Assembly: GCF_000276665.1 (NCBI RefSeq)
Contig: NW_004955417.1
Coordinates: 23,380,900-23,444,899 of the forward strand
From: Chinchilla lanigera
Lineage: Eukaryota > Chordata > Mammalia > Rodentia > Chinchillidae
Direction: 5' to 3'
DNA: 64,000 nt
A model generated the notes under the pieces. The model was not told the origin of the DNA and searched no databases. It saw only the letters and a list, made by a program, of their open reading frames with translations. Every line of letters starts with the position of its first letter. Position 1 is the first letter of the stretch. The translations under genes were made by a program, and so were the position numbers. Shown one piece after another: positions 1 to 11,505 of the stretch.

Positions 1-33
<33 letters not shown>
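1..33. repeat. Poly(A) tract at the window edge
   Basis: The window opens with an uninterrupted run of 33 A residues and then switches to ordinary mixed sequence. A pure run this long next to non-repetitive DNA is typical of the 3' tail of a young retroposon whose body would lie just outside the window to the left. The body is not visible, so the element type is unknown. Confidence 0.8.
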
Positions 34-37
<4 letters not shown>

Positions 38-755
38 CATTGCTTGGGACAAATGCCTACAGCCCCTGACCCTGTTCTCAGGTTCTCAGTTATGAGATGG
101 ACAAAACAAGCTCGCCACCCTGGAGGTTCTCCCAGCCCAGGGCAGCAAGCGGATGGCAGGAGCAGAGTCTGGTGACAGCGCAGGACCTGGGGGACAGAGG
201 TGCGTAGCCAGGGCATCAGGTGTGCTTAACCTGCCCGGAGCTGCGGGGCAGTGACCTGGTCTTTCCACTGCATTTTCTTCTGCCCTCGGAGATTGCACCA
301 ACCTCTCACTCTCACCCAGCCCACTCCGGACTTGTCATAAGCAACGGCTCCGCTTGTCAACCCTGGCTTTGCAAAACTTCCTAGAGCTGCAAATAACACC
401 TCAGGGACCTTTCCACCACTCGGGCTTCCCCTGCCTTCTCAAAAGCGGGAACCCACCTGTCATTGTGCTTACCTCATGACATCATTAGAAATGTTAAGCA
501 GATGGATTTACCTCTCTTGTAAAATCTGTTGCCCTATCATTTTGTACCCATTAGAACCTTAGCATTTACCCATTCAGAAGTGAAGCACTGCTATTTAAAA
601 TAAAGAAGGCATTTTCTAGTCTGATGGGGAGGGTGGACTGTCAACATGATTGGCCTGGGAACCACTCTGGGCTATTAGTAAAGCATATACTGGGTATATC
701 CGAGTGGGTCATGTGAGCACAGCTGTGGGGTCTGAATCTGATCCATAGCTCTGCT
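34..755. other. Single-copy sequence, no gene recognised
   Basis: Mixed-composition DNA with no recognisable repeat and no reading frame resembling a known protein. The short open frames here have no domain-like features. The right part may grow into the MaLR remnant that follows. Confidence 0.5.
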
Positions 756-936
756 CTGTTGCTGTCCCCTGCTCTGCTTACCAGTTCCCATGGACTGAGC
801 CGCTTTGCTTCGCTATGTCCTACTCCAGGATGCTGGCCATGGACTAACCCTCAGAAACTGTGAGCCTAGTAAGTCCTTCAAGCTGTGGCTTAGGGCGATT
901 TGCCCCAGTGACAGGAAAGCTGATCAATACAACTAA
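756..936 (+). mobile_element. 3' part of an ERVL-MaLR-type LTR
   Basis: The segment carries the 3' half typical of MaLR (MLT/MST/ORR1-like) LTRs: a CATGGACTGAG block, a CCATGGACTAACCCTCAGAAA block, ACTGTGAGCC, and an end resembling the family's GGTATTTTGTCACAG...GAAAGCTGA stretch. The usual AATAAA poly(A) signal after GTGAGCC is degraded to AGTAAG. No 5' half is recognisable, so it is truncated. It has no coding capacity. Family assignment is by remembered consensus, not a search. Confidence 0.6.
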
Positions 937-3844
937 ACTTTTTGTTGTAATGTGCAAGTATTTACATCGATCATTATCCAGTCATCTGTAAGCAAGTGCT
1001 GTGATGTTGCAAGAGAAAGTAAAATTTCATAGAGAGAGCAGACCATTTTAGAATGGCCACCAGCCCGACCCTGGAGAACTGACAGTAGAACAGATCGCAG
1101 AATGGGAAGAACTCAGAGTAGGGCACAAGAGGGTGTCTGGCATGCTTTGAACTTGGGAATTAGGGAAGAGCTGTGGGCAGGTATCAAGTACAAATGGCTT
1201 CATTTCCTTTTCCCTCTATTTTTGGTATTAGAACTCAAAAACTGGGATAGAAATACCTGTGTTACACGGGCTTGGGTGAGTGCAAGCGTATGTTTCATTT
1301 CCCTGAACTTTGGAGTTGTTGGTCTTTCAGAACAACTTACTTATCCATAAAGGACCCAGAAAAGTGATGGCTGGGGAAAGCCTTGTGGTGCTTAGATATA
1401 GGGCTGCAAAACATAAGGGCTTTAAAGCAGGAGAGGATGCAGGATGCCCGGCAAAGTACAATGGATCGGGTATACAGCCCAACAGGCAGGCGATTCCCTG
1501 ACACCTTTGGGACATCAGTGTAGCATGGCAGTGACAGGAGGGACCTGGGGATGAGCTAGAGAAAGACCTTTGCCTTCAAGGGCAGGGTGTTGCTCTGCTG
1601 GTCTGAAGGTTCTTCACCAACACCGGCACCCAGGTATGTCTTCAAAAGGGAGAAGTAGAAGGACAGGCTTTCGAAGAGAGTGAAATAATGCTGCTAATGT
1701 AATTCAGCTTTTTATGGAATGCACATTTAGGGTGGTGAGGGAGCTGGCTTGCTCTGCTAGTGACAGCTGACTTCGTGCATCTCTTCCCAACTCCTCCTTC
1801 CGTAACATCGTGTCCGTAGTTAGAAATTGGCCACAGTGGGTGTGTTTACACCATGGAAATTGGCAAACGCCACAAATCAAGAGATCCCACACTCACAGAA
1901 AGTTAACAGTTGAGCACTAGCCAGCACATCATTTTTGCACGTGTGTCGTGTGTGTGTATTCACCAGAGTATTCTGGACCAAAAGACACTGTACCTTTATT
2001 AAGTGTCTTTTCCCATGTCTCGTCCTTCACATTCCCCACATACCATTATCATCCTCAGAAATGAAAATTTCAGGGCAAAGTGAGACCTGTCATGTCAAAA
2101 GGAAGAGTCACAGTCCTTGTACATCTGAGCCATGAAGAGAAAGTTTCAACCCTGCTCTGCTTAATAAGGAGAAATATCCCTTCTGGGTCGTTTCTGGAAA
2201 TGTCAGCTTCTCTGGACTCTGTCATGCGGCTGGAGCAGCGTGCGGTCAGATCCAAGTTAACTCTGTAATCTCTCTCAGCTCCAACACTTGCTGTGTGAGT
2301 TTTCCCCAGCTTCGCATCTTAGCTGAGACGCCACTGAGGAGGGCAAAGAGGTGCAAAGCACCTGCCCACGCTAAGAACTGATAAACGGTGCTACACAGAA
2401 AGGGGAATTAACCCTGTTCATTACAGCGGACGCTGGCTCCTTCCTCCTTCCGCAGGTGCTGAGCAGAGAATCAGTGCTCACCGAAGTGAGGTGTCCCCCC
2501 ATGTTTACAAACAGGCTTGAGGTGACTTGTGGCCAACGGGGGCCCCCTGAGAAGGTGGGAGAAGAAGCCTTTTTGCTAGACTCAACAGGACATGTGAGGT
2601 CTGGGATCACGGAAGCCCCAACTCCTTCAATTTAAAAGCAAATAAAATCCCCACACTGGCGGCTGAGGCTGGCTACCAGACAAAAGCAGAAGGACCAGGA
2701 GCAGCCCAGCCTGCTCCTTGAATGCAAAATATTTATGTGCAAAGTAATAGCTGCCCCAGCCCTGCGGGGAGAGCAAGGGCTGACCTGGAATAAGGCTGAA
2801 TCCACGCCTCCCTCAAGACACAAAAGAGGACGCAAAACCATCCCTGAAAGGTGTGCATGAAAGGCCCTTTTTATTTCCAATTAAGCCTGGTGTAAAAGGG
2901 TGGAGCCCTGTGAAAAGGATCAAGCAAAGCGCAGGGGAGTGGTTTTACTGTTTGCTGTCTGCTGCTGGGAAAAAAGGAGCTGGATAATTGCCCAAACTTC
3001 CCACCGTTCAATTACGCAGGGCCCCGAGGGTAAATTAAAGAACTTACCAATAATACCTATGACCCAGGCTCAGGTCCTAGGCACTGTCTCTCACCCTGTC
3101 TGTGAGTGTGGGGAATTTTCCTTGAGATTTTCACACCCTGTGGGGTACGGAGACGAAGAGCAGCAGGAGAAGACCCGGAGGCCCCTCACCCTCCGCCTGG
3201 CTCCTTTGTCCATAGGTCTCCGCTCCCCGTCCCCCAGCCCGGCCCCAAACACACGCACATCTCAGGCTGCAAAGTAACTGGCAAAGCATAAAAACAAAAC
3301 AGAAAAAGTGAAGAGGCCTTCGGGGAAGGATTCCAAGCAGTCACACTCGCAATCTATTTTAGAGGATCAAAGAGAAGAATGGCTGCCTCGGCCTGGCTCT
3401 GTACCTTCACGTTCTTGCTTTGTTGAGACCCTTTGAAGATGTGACACGCTAACTCCCGGGGGCTGGCTTCCTTTAATGAAGGTGTCAGGGGTGCATGATA
3501 GGGCTTCTGTGCTAGAGACGACACACAAACACGAGCAACAGGAGGAAGCAGATAAGACTGAAGTGGGAACTGGTGGCGGAGAAAGGGCCGGCACAATGGA
3601 GGGGGTGCCCTAGAACCGGAGGGTGTAAGCCGTGCTCTGCCATCATCCCCCTCCTATCTGCAAACGCAAGCTGCGTTTCTAGCTGCAGACCTGAGGTTGT
3701 CAGCCTTCTGCCGCCCGTGAGATGGAAGGATGCTTTTGTTACAGTTGGGGAACCAGGAAAGGAGTCGGGAAAATTGATCAAAACACTACAAGTCCTCCAG
3801 CAGGACTTCCTCCTCAGCAGGCACACACATGCCATTGTTATCGC
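937..3844. other. Largely single-copy DNA, moderate GC, no exon recognised
   Basis: About 2.9 kb with no clear transposon. An open frame of 125 codons (2900-3277, +) exists but has no known motif, and a second frame overlaps it, so I read it as chance. The part from about 2620 to 3070 is free of repeats and holds several homeodomain-like ATTA/TAAT cores, for example around 2877-2884 and 3008-3014. It is a candidate conserved non-coding element, but that cannot be judged from one sequence. Confidence 0.45.
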
Positions 3845-4025
3845 TTAGTCAATCAATGGACTCACACATTGATGAGTAGCTACCTGGCTTCATGACAGTG
3901 CTAGGCAGAATGAGGGTCAGAAGAGACACTGGACTTAAAATGCTGGAGTCCAAGGAGAAAGATGAGTCTGGCCTCAACAGCAAAATCCCACATATGATAA
4001 AGTGCTAGGCAAATAATGAAAACCT
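3845..4025. mobile_element. Possible L2-type ancient LINE relic
   Basis: The order of short blocks (a tract near CAATCAATGGACTCA, then CATGACAGTGCTAGGCAGAATGA, then AAAGTGCTAGGCAAATAATG) resembles the L2/MIR-class tail in which an average-size statement of 'gtgctaggca' precedes an 'ataatga' end. It is very diverged, and orientation is uncertain. Confidence 0.35.
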
Positions 4026-4104
4026 AAAAAATAGTTTTGAAAGATCATCATACCCATGTAATTTTCCTTTAATACCTTGAGAGCAAGGAAAATGATCTTA
4101 CTCT

Positions 4105-4640
4105 GCAGTTCGGTTTCAGACAAGCAGAACTAGCAGACACACACACAAGGTGCACACACACAAAGACACAGATCTGTGGAGAGATTTGCTGCAGGCGTGG
4201 ATCATGCAGTCACACAGGCTGAGAGGTCTACAGTCTCCTTTGCAAGCTGGAGAGCCAGCAGCGTGACTGGTTTAATTCCAATGGCCAGAGGATTGAGGTG
4301 CTTAAGTAAGGCCAGGTCTGCATACAAAACTTCAAGCAGCACACGAATCTGTGTCCAAAGGCAGAAGAGGGATGTGAGTTTGAGCTGAGGTGGATAAAGA
4401 GAAAGAGAGGTTCCCCTGCTGCGGCCGCCCGTGAGCCATGCAGACTCTCCACAAGTGGGATGATGGATACCCACATATGGGAGGGTGGATCATCTTAATC
4501 TGCTGCTACAAGTGCTGATTCATCCAGAGAACCCCTCCAGGCACACCTGGAAATGGTGCTTCACTAGAAATCTGGGCAGCCCTTAGCCCAGTCCACTGAC
4601 AGCCTGATAGTCATCACTGCATGCACCTATCAGAACACCA
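4105..4640. mobile_element. Old LTR of ERVL/MaLR type, first of two related copies
   Basis: Begins with a TTCGGTTTCAGACAAGCAGAAC block and continues through GGAGAGATTTGCTGCAGG, CCTCCACAAGTGGGATGATG-like and CATCTTAATCTGCTGC blocks to GAAATCTGGGCAGCCCTTAGCCC. That order matches the old mammalian LTR type whose consensus runs 'tctccagagaaacagaacc ... cccacccacattatgg ... ctgggcaccgtggcc'. The related copy at 47450-47892 is better preserved. A short CA-rich tract (4137-4163) lies inside. There is no coding content. The exact subfamily is not assigned. Confidence 0.5.
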
Positions 4641-4814
4641 GATTCCAAACAAGGACCCTGGACATGTGGTTGGGATCAACTGACTTCTTGCCCTTGTAGG
4701 GGGAACAGATGATTCCGGGAAAGTTTCAGCCACAAATACTCTATTATTTGTGTACAGGCTGCCCTCAATACAGCAGGGAGCAGAAACGTCAGCTGGGGAT
4801 CCTTTGCTTGAGGC

Positions 4815-4990
4815 CTTGGTTCACAGCAGCTGACTGTGTGCTCTGGGTGCAGTGCTTTAACTCTCTTAGTTTCCTCATCTGTAAAACTGAAATAAAAAAT
4901 ATAGTTTGTACTGAACTCTAGTGTGAGAATTAAGTGAAAGAACTATAAGAAAGTGCTTTGCAAAATTAAATACAGCCTGAAGTCAGAGTT
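4815..4990 (+). mobile_element. MIR SINE
   Basis: Contains the core order of a MIR: TGTGTGCTCTGGGTGCAGTGC, then AACTCTCTTAGTTTCCTCATCTGTAAAACTGAAATAAAA, then GTGTGAGAATTAAGTGAAAG and AAAGTGCTTTGCAAA. The block 'tttcctcatctgtaaaa' is diagnostic of MIR. It is an ancient tRNA-derived SINE shared by all mammals and has no function that can be read here. Confidence 0.8.
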
Positions 4991-7160
4991 ATGGTGATGC
5001 TGATAACGTAAGTTCCTATCGCAAGCTTTCCCACCTCTGGGGTCAGCGTTGCCTTCTCCATCTCCTTGAGGTGTGGCACAGCAGCGTCCCCTCAACACAG
5101 AGTAGGAGGGGACAGCATACATCCTCCCAAAGCCAGAGGCCTTCCCAGGGGTGGGAGGCCCTGGCGCAGAAACTTTCAGCCTCTTGCCTTGCCCATCCCA
5201 CACCAGTTTAGATTTATCAAGAGTGAGAAAAAATGATGTTAGTGCCTGCTGAAAACCTCCGTGTTCATATCAAATGTCACAGAAGGGTCCTTGAGGTTCT
5301 GCTTCAAATCCATGACAGCCAAGGTCAAACGTGAGGCCAGCAGCAATCATCTTTGCAACTTTCTCGCATGCCCTCCCGTGTTCCTTCTCACGCCTCTTGG
5401 TAGGGTGAGAGCATACTGGAGAGGGAAGATCCCTTCGCCACTTACTTTTCTTCTCCAGTTCTTTTATTCTGAGTAGGGCCAGGGCTAGGGAAGGAAAATG
5501 AGGTATCTCCAGGGAACGTCTGAGGAGGCCCCAGCTCCAAGGTCATGCAGGGTGATGCTCAATGGAAAACAGACACCAAGGGCTTCCTTAAAAAATAAAC
5601 AAAATGCAAACAGCCTACACTCAGAAGCCTGAGACTAAGTGTGGTGCCCAATGGAGACAGGGAAACCAACAACCAGAGCTCTGTCCTTTCCCCTCCTGGC
5701 CACCATCTCTACTTCACTGGCCCCCGTCACTGTCTCAGAAGTTAACACAAAGGTCAGGGAGATCGCCCTACTTCCCTTGGCTCTGGTCGGGAGGTGCGAA
5801 GCAAGGTATTTCATTAATCCTTCCATCCTACGTGTCCACGAAGTACCCTTTACCGGTATCTAGTCCCATTTAACAAAGAGAAGCTACCTCCTTGACAGAC
5901 ATGGTGATAGTGTTTAACATATTCTGTGAAAGAGTTGATAAATGCTCAAATGCACCTCAAAACTCATGTATCTAGGCCACCTTATTATTCTTGCCTTCAA
6001 TAGAGGGAGTTAGCCTCTTAATCTTGTCTCTTAGCTATTTCATTGGCTGATGTCCTTGGAGAAGTTTCCAGTGATAATAGGAACTATCTGAGAACACTGA
6101 CTGGAATATCTCTGTTCCTTTCATTGAATGTCTTCCTTTTATTGAAAAAAGAAAAAAAGAGAAAAAAGTGCAACCGTAAGAAGCCAGCAAAGATTTATAA
6201 GGGAAATTCCACAGTGCTGCACACGATCTAAGCCAGGAATTATAACAAGAGCATTTGACCGGCTGGTATTTCTAGGCTGGCTAATTTGTAAGAAATTGAC
6301 TGAAGTTAAAATGGAATATGAAAATATTTTTGCTTTCTTGGGTGGAAAATTTGCCTGGCCCCTAAGTGACGGTATTGGAAAATTTATCCCCTCCACCAGG
6401 GTTTGCAGAAAGTCATGGCTGAAATATTTGGTATTACTCTTGCCCTGAGACTGCAGTTCGAACAAAGTTTCTCACGGAGCAAACCATGAATGAGTCTGGT
6501 TGGGGCCTGAAACTTGCAGAAAATATGCACAAAGGACTGTAGGAAAGCATACAATTCTGGGGGAGGCATTTTGTGAAGGAAGATTATAGTTTGGTCAGAT
6601 GACAAAATTTAAGACCAATTGTGAAACAGTTAAGTATTTTTTTAAAAAATTTCAATAAGCAAATGTCATACTTTTATAGTTGAAAAAATATTCTCTGGAA
6701 GCCACAAGATCCAGAAACTTGATAATATTCAAAGGAAAGATCGTAAACAAAATCAATTCTTGGACAGCTCAGCTTTCTTAAGCATTTTAAGGATTTTTAA
6801 GTACTGTTATCAAGTGATCACCAAGGTCCCTAAATTTCTCCAAAGTTTAACTATTAAGGTACCACATAATTCCAAAGTCACAGTGGGATTTCCTCATAGA
6901 GAGAAAACAGGGAAGGATATGTGCAGGCTTTGGTATAAATCTTTCGGGATGTCCTATCTATCCATTGTTACCAACACTGACACTTCTCCAAAGAGCCTTT
7001 AAAATATCACAAAAGTTTGACAAGGCAGATATCTAGACATTTCCTTCTTTTGGAAAGAATAAAAACATCTAGATGAAGAAAGTTAAAGGTCAGGTTTATT
7101 ATCCAAGAATTTCACACTTCACGTTCTACAATACATGTAAACCAAAACTGTGGCCAAGAA
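4991..7160. other. Single-copy DNA without recognisable genes
   Basis: About 2.2 kb lacking any recognised transposon apart from A/T-rich patches (for example 6143-6166 and 6640-6655). The stretches 6040-6600 and 6730-7010 are repeat-free and have balanced composition, so they could hold conserved regulatory DNA. No open frame here resembles a protein I know. Confidence 0.4.
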
Positions 7161-7163
7161 GTC

Positions 7164-7735
7164 GGTCTCAGTATGTTTATGTTGCTGTAAGCAAACAAGC
7201 TCCCCCGGCTAAGAATGAGTAATATATAAAGAATAGAACGCATTCCTCACACTTCTGAAGGTTGGGAAGTCCAAGATCGAGCTGCTAGCAGGTGTTAGGA
7301 GAAGACTCATTCTTCATAGTTGGTACTGTCTACATGTCCCTCCATGGTGGAAGGGGCACAAGGAAAAGAGGCCTTTTCCTTGGATTCTGACAGTCACGGA
7401 TGAGAGTAATTTTGTGGGAGTCCAAGAATCTAGAAGAGAAATTCTCACACACTGTTGGAGCAAAGCATATGAGAATAGACACAGTAAAGAAGATAAGAAT
7501 AGCTTCATGTACCTATACCAACTCTCTCCAAGGTGGCAGAGCCCAGTGCCAGGGGAGACTCCCTCAGACTCACTCCTGCAAGCTCTAAGTGCATCAAACA
7601 CCTAAACTAAGGGCCCTCAGCCCATCCAAAAGGTGCCTTCCTGTCTTAATCACCTGTGAAGGCCTATTCCGGACACAGCACACTGACCATTAAGTTTCAA
7701 CATATGAATTTGGGAGATATACTTAGACCATGGCA
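7164..7735 (-). mobile_element. Antisense MLT/MST-like MaLR LTR carrying an insertion
   Basis: Read on the plus strand it follows the reverse of an old MaLR LTR: a start at GTTTATGTTGCTGTAAGCAAAC, then GTTGGGAAGTCCAAGATCGAGC, then CATGGTGGAAGGGGCACAAGG, ending with TTAAGTTTCAACATATGAATTTGG and a final 'tagaccatggca'. The expected central blocks are replaced at about 7382-7572 by a sequence found again at 8571-8770, so the LTR seems to have been interrupted by that repeat. Confidence 0.6.
7382..7572. repeat. Unclassified ~190-bp dispersed repeat, copy 1
   Basis: Shares a long, highly similar stretch with 8571-8770, including the common blocks AAATTCTCACACACTGTTGG, AGCAAAGCATATGAG and AAGGTGGCAGAGCCCAGTG. 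The copy lies inside an antisense MaLR LTR, which suggests insertion rather than a simple tandem duplication. I cannot assign it to a known SINE, LINE or LTR family from memory. Confidence 0.8.
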
Positions 7736-7739
7736 AAGT

Positions 7740-8570
7740 AGGGGATTAAGACAGAAATGTGGCCAAGAGACATTAAAAGACAGAAAAGTTATATGGATAA
7801 GAAATTTGATGACTTAATGAGTTTTTCTCTGTATAGAAAAAATTTTTTCTACCCCTTCCTGCTCATTGTGAAAACATTCAAAGGGGAAGATACCTAGTTT
7901 AAATATTTGATCTGGGACAAAGTAAGAGTAAGATAAACAAGTAAAGGCACAAGACACCACAATTACACAACCTTTGCTAACTTTCTCTGTTCTTCAGAGC
8001 AGTCAGATGAAGTGACAGGGGTTTCATTGATGGAAACACCTGCACAGGTCTTTCCAGTTGAGGGAAAAAAACTTTATGGACAGAATCTCTAGAACTGGCT
8101 CCCAACTAACAGCAAATTTGTGGGAGAATGCCAAAAAAAAAAAAAAAAGAATAGAAATAGGTATTCAGTCTCACAGTGGTCACCTCACTGACCTTACATA
8201 GGCAAAGAGCAAAGTTTGGGGAAACTGAGATGGCTGAGATTTTTAGGAGAACATACCAGAAATAAGTCAGCTACAGCGGGAAATAGTTTCATACAACTAG
8301 GTAGGGATGCTCATAGATATTTCAGGAAATTTTAAGCTGCACATGTGAAAGTGAAACTCTGCAAGGCAAGTGCAAGAACAGTGAGGAGGGAAAGACCTAT
8401 CAAGAAGTTGCACACCAACAACTCATCCAGCCTCAACAGAGTTGAGAGAATTTTGAGTTTTGACCAACAAGAGTCAGGAGACCTCTCTGAGCAGTTGAGG
8501 CATTTAGTAGAGCTGCTGCTAGCAAGAGGGCAGAATGGGAGTTTTGTTCCCTACTTCTACCCATACATAT
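7740..8570. other. Unassigned sequence between the two ~190-bp repeat copies
   Basis: AT-rich sequence with a poly(A) run at 8132-8148 preceded by GTGGGAGAATGCC. The stretch 8345-8570 runs without a break into repeat copy 2 and may belong to the same element, for example the longer body of an endogenous LTR element, since copy 1 has no equivalent upstream sequence. No protein-like frame was recognised. Confidence 0.35.
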
Positions 8571-8770
8571 GGATTCTGCCAGATAGTCATGGATGAAAGT
8601 AACTTTGTGGGAGCCCAAGAGTCTAGAGAGAAATTCTCACACACTGTTGGAGCAAAGCATATGAGGTTGGACACAGTGAAGAAGGTGAGAAGAATAGCTT
8701 CACGTTACCTAAACCAGCTTTCTCTAAGGTGGCAGAGCCCAGTGTGAGGCTCCCTCACCCTCTGATTTCC
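8571..8770. repeat. Unclassified ~190-bp dispersed repeat, copy 2
   Basis: Second copy of the sequence at 7382-7572, in the same orientation and about 1.2 kb away. The shared part starts at GGATTCTG and runs to GGTGGCAGAGCCCAGTG. Differences are scattered substitutions and small indels, for example GAATAGACACAGTAAAGAAG versus GGTTGGACACAGTGAAGAAG. This is consistent with two independent insertions or an old duplication. Confidence 0.8.
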
Positions 8771-9144
8771 CCCACATGAAAAGTAAGAGTATAGTAGGTG
8801 GGCACAGGGCTCCCTCGGCCCTGCTAGGGGCTGCTCACAGTGACCACTCTTTCTCATCCCTTACCCCAGAATACCGGTGGTTGACACACCTGGGTGGCTG
8901 GGAGAGTCTGGTGGCAGTGCAGAGTAATTACTTGGTAGTAGTTTGTCCACGCTGCCCAAAGTCATGTATGGATTCAGGGTAGTCCCTGTCAAAATTTCCA
9001 TGACATTTTTTCCTGAAGTAGAGAAAAGAAACCTAATATTCCTACGAAACCATAAAAGCCCTGAAAAACCAAAGTAATCTTGAGAAAGAGAGCTGGTGCC
9101 ATCACACTTCCTGGTTTCAAATTCTATTATAAAGCCATAGTCTA

Positions 9145-9251
9145 GGGGCTGGGGATTTAGCTCAGCGGCAAAAGCGCCTGTCTGGCAAACGCAAGGTCGT
9201 GAGTTCGGTTCCCGGTACCGGAGAAAAACCAAAATAAATAAAAAAATAAAT
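9145..9251 (+). mobile_element. ID SINE (tRNA-derived)
   Basis: Starts GGGGCTGGGGATTTAGCTCA with a tRNA-like A box, then a B box at GTGAGTTCGGTTCCC, and ends in an A-rich tail. It is flanked by a perfect 14-bp target duplication, AAAGCCATAGTCTA, at 9131-9144 and 9252-9265. It sits inside an L1M and is therefore younger than it. Transcription of such SINEs is by RNA polymerase III, and mobilisation is by L1. Confidence 0.95.
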
Positions 9252-10771
9252 AAAGCCATAGTCTATCAAAACAGTATGATATTAGCATAAAAACAGACAC
9301 CAGTTAAAGGAGGACACAAAACACAGAGGTAAACCCATGAATATCTGGTCAATTAATCTTCAACAAATATGCTAAGTATAAATTTGAGGGAAGGATAGTC
9401 TCTCTAATAAATGCTGTTTGAGAAAAATGGGTATCTACATGCAAAAGAGAGAAACATGAACCTTTACCTTACCTTACAGCATGCACAAGAATCAACTAAT
9501 ATAATTTAAAAGGACTTAAACATAGTACTTAAAATCCTAAAATTCCTAGCCAAAGAAAATATAAGGAAGAAACTCCTTGACATTGTTTTCAGCAATGATT
9601 TTTTGCTATACCAATAAAAACACAGACAACAAAATTAAAATAAACAAGTGGTTCTATATCAAAGTAAACATCTTCCACACAGTTGACAGAGAAGACACAA
9701 CATATTTAAAGGGTTAAAGTATGATTTACAAATCATATGGGTGACACTGACTTAATACACAATATAAAATACATGAAATAAAAAACTTCTATAATTTAAT
9801 AGTGGAAAAATACCTCATTAAAATGGTCCAGGATTCTGAATAGCCATTTCTCCAAAAAAGACATAAAAATGACCAGTGGATATATAAAAGTTTGCTCAAA
9901 ATCACTAATCTCCAGGGGAGTGTAAACCTAAACCATAATTAAATATTATTCCACACCTGGTATGATGATTATTACTAAACTCAAAGCAAAACTAAACTAA
10001 ATTAAAAACAAAAGATAAAAAGTATTGGTAAAATAATAAGGGAATTAAAATGTGTATATTGCTGGTGGCAATTTTAAATGGTATAGACATCATGGAATAA
10101 ACTATGCACATTCCTCAAAAAAGTAAAGATGGAACTAGCATATGATCCAAAACTCTCCCCTCCAGGTTTATATGTAAGGAAAAGGAATTCAGCATGTCAA
10201 AGAGATGTATTTTGTCCCCTATTCAGTGCAACATTATAAGGTAGAAATGTGTCTGTGGACTGATAAATGGATTAAAACAATGGTGTGTACACACACACAC
10301 ATTGAACTACTACTCAGCCTTAAAAAAATCCTTAAAGATATTATGTGAAGTGAAGTAAGCCATACACAGGACGAAAACTATATGACATCGCTTATCACTG
10401 GAACCTGAAAATCATAGGCAAGAGAATGGAATGGTGGTTACTATAAATTCATAGTTGGGGGAAGTGGGATAATGTTGGTCAAAATGCAAATTTTCAAATA
10501 AGTTCTTGAGATATAGTGTACAACATGGTGACTATAGTTTATAATAATTTACTGCACACTTTTATATTTACTAAGCAAGATTTCAAGTGCTACAGAATTT
10601 CAAAACAAAGTGATAGGAAATTAACAATGGTTGTTATATCACATACTATTCTCTTCGAAGTGGTTACGTAGATAACCAGATATAGGCATGTAGGATTGAT
10701 CAAACAATTACACATTAGCTGTTCCTTTCAATAAACCAATAGAAATTATTAGTACAATTATCTTAACTATC

Positions 10772-10800
<29 letters not shown>
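10772..10800. repeat. (TG)n microsatellite
   Basis: About 14 uninterrupted TG units followed by a short TA tract. Its position is within the 3' UTR of the antisense L1 segment. The same L1 position carries (AC)n at 30587-30621, so the dinucleotide tract belongs to the element. Confidence 0.95.
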
Positions 10801-10806
<6 letters not shown>

Positions 10807-11046
10807 CATATTTTTCCCTTCCTTCTTTTTCTTTTCTCTTTTCCCTCATTCCAATTGTTCTTTCTATTTGAACAGTTTCTTTCCCTTTCACAATATCTAT
10901 TGTACCTTTCAAATTTTATTTACCCTTTCAGGTTCTTATACTAGGAAGGCAATACAATGTTTACACATATGAGTCTGATTTATTTCACTTAGGAGTATAG
11001 TCCCTAGTTGCATCCATTTACCTATAAAAGCCTCCAGTTTATCTTT

Positions 11047-11141
11047 TTTGTTTTTGTTTTTTTTCTGGTACCAGGAATCAAACTCACGACTTTGCACTTG
11101 CCAGGCAGGCACTGTGCTGCTGAGCTAAATCCCCAGCCCCT
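11047..11141 (-). mobile_element. Antisense ID SINE
   Basis: A poly(T) tract, then TCTGGTACCAGGAATCAAAC and the reverse of the A box ending GCTAAATCCCCAGCCCC. Flanking copies of AGTTTATCTTT at 11036-11046 and 11142-11152 are a perfect 11-bp target duplication. It is nested inside the twin-primed L1, which is itself inside an L1M. Confidence 0.92.
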
Positions 11142-11505
11142 AGTTTATCTTTCTTTGTAACTGAGTAATACTACATTGTATAAAAATAACCACCATTTTT
11201 GAATTCCTACCATCTTGCTTAATGAAGCTCTGTATCATTTCCAATGTTTTTTTTTGTTACTTGTTATTGTCTTTAATTGTTTGATTAATCTTAAATTCTT
11301 ACATCTGGTAATCTGAGCAACTTTGTTGAAGATAATATGTAATATAACAAGTATTACTCATTCCCATCATCTTGTTTTGGAAAAAAAAAAAAGATTCAAG
11401 TGTTCTCCCCACAAAACATATGGTAACTATGTGAGGTGAGCAATATGTTAATTAGCTTGATTGTGGCAATAATTTCACAATGTATACAAATATGAAAACA
11501 TCCCA

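Larger units (their letters stand above)
10590..11392 (+). mobile_element. Twin-primed (5'-inverted) L1 3' end
   Basis: An 803-bp insertion in the L1M. From 10590 to about 11200 the L1 3' end runs antisense; from about 11201 to 11380 the end of the 3' UTR runs sense and finishes in an A run (11381-11392). The flanks are GATTTCAAGTG (10579-10589) and GATTCAAGTG (11393-11402), an 11/10-bp target duplication. The antisense arm repeats 3'-UTR sequence present in the sense arm, so the two ends can pair as a hairpin. A (TG)n tract and an antisense ID lie inside. This is the standard signature of twin priming. Confidence 0.85.

Noticed and set aside
2900..3277. 125-codon plus-strand open frame
   Set aside because: No recognisable motif, a second frame overlaps it, and its length is within chance for GC-richer DNA. 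No splice or promoter evidence.
9145..9251. tRNA gene
   Set aside because: The A and B boxes are those of an ID SINE with an A-rich tail and target duplication, not a cloverleaf-forming tRNA.
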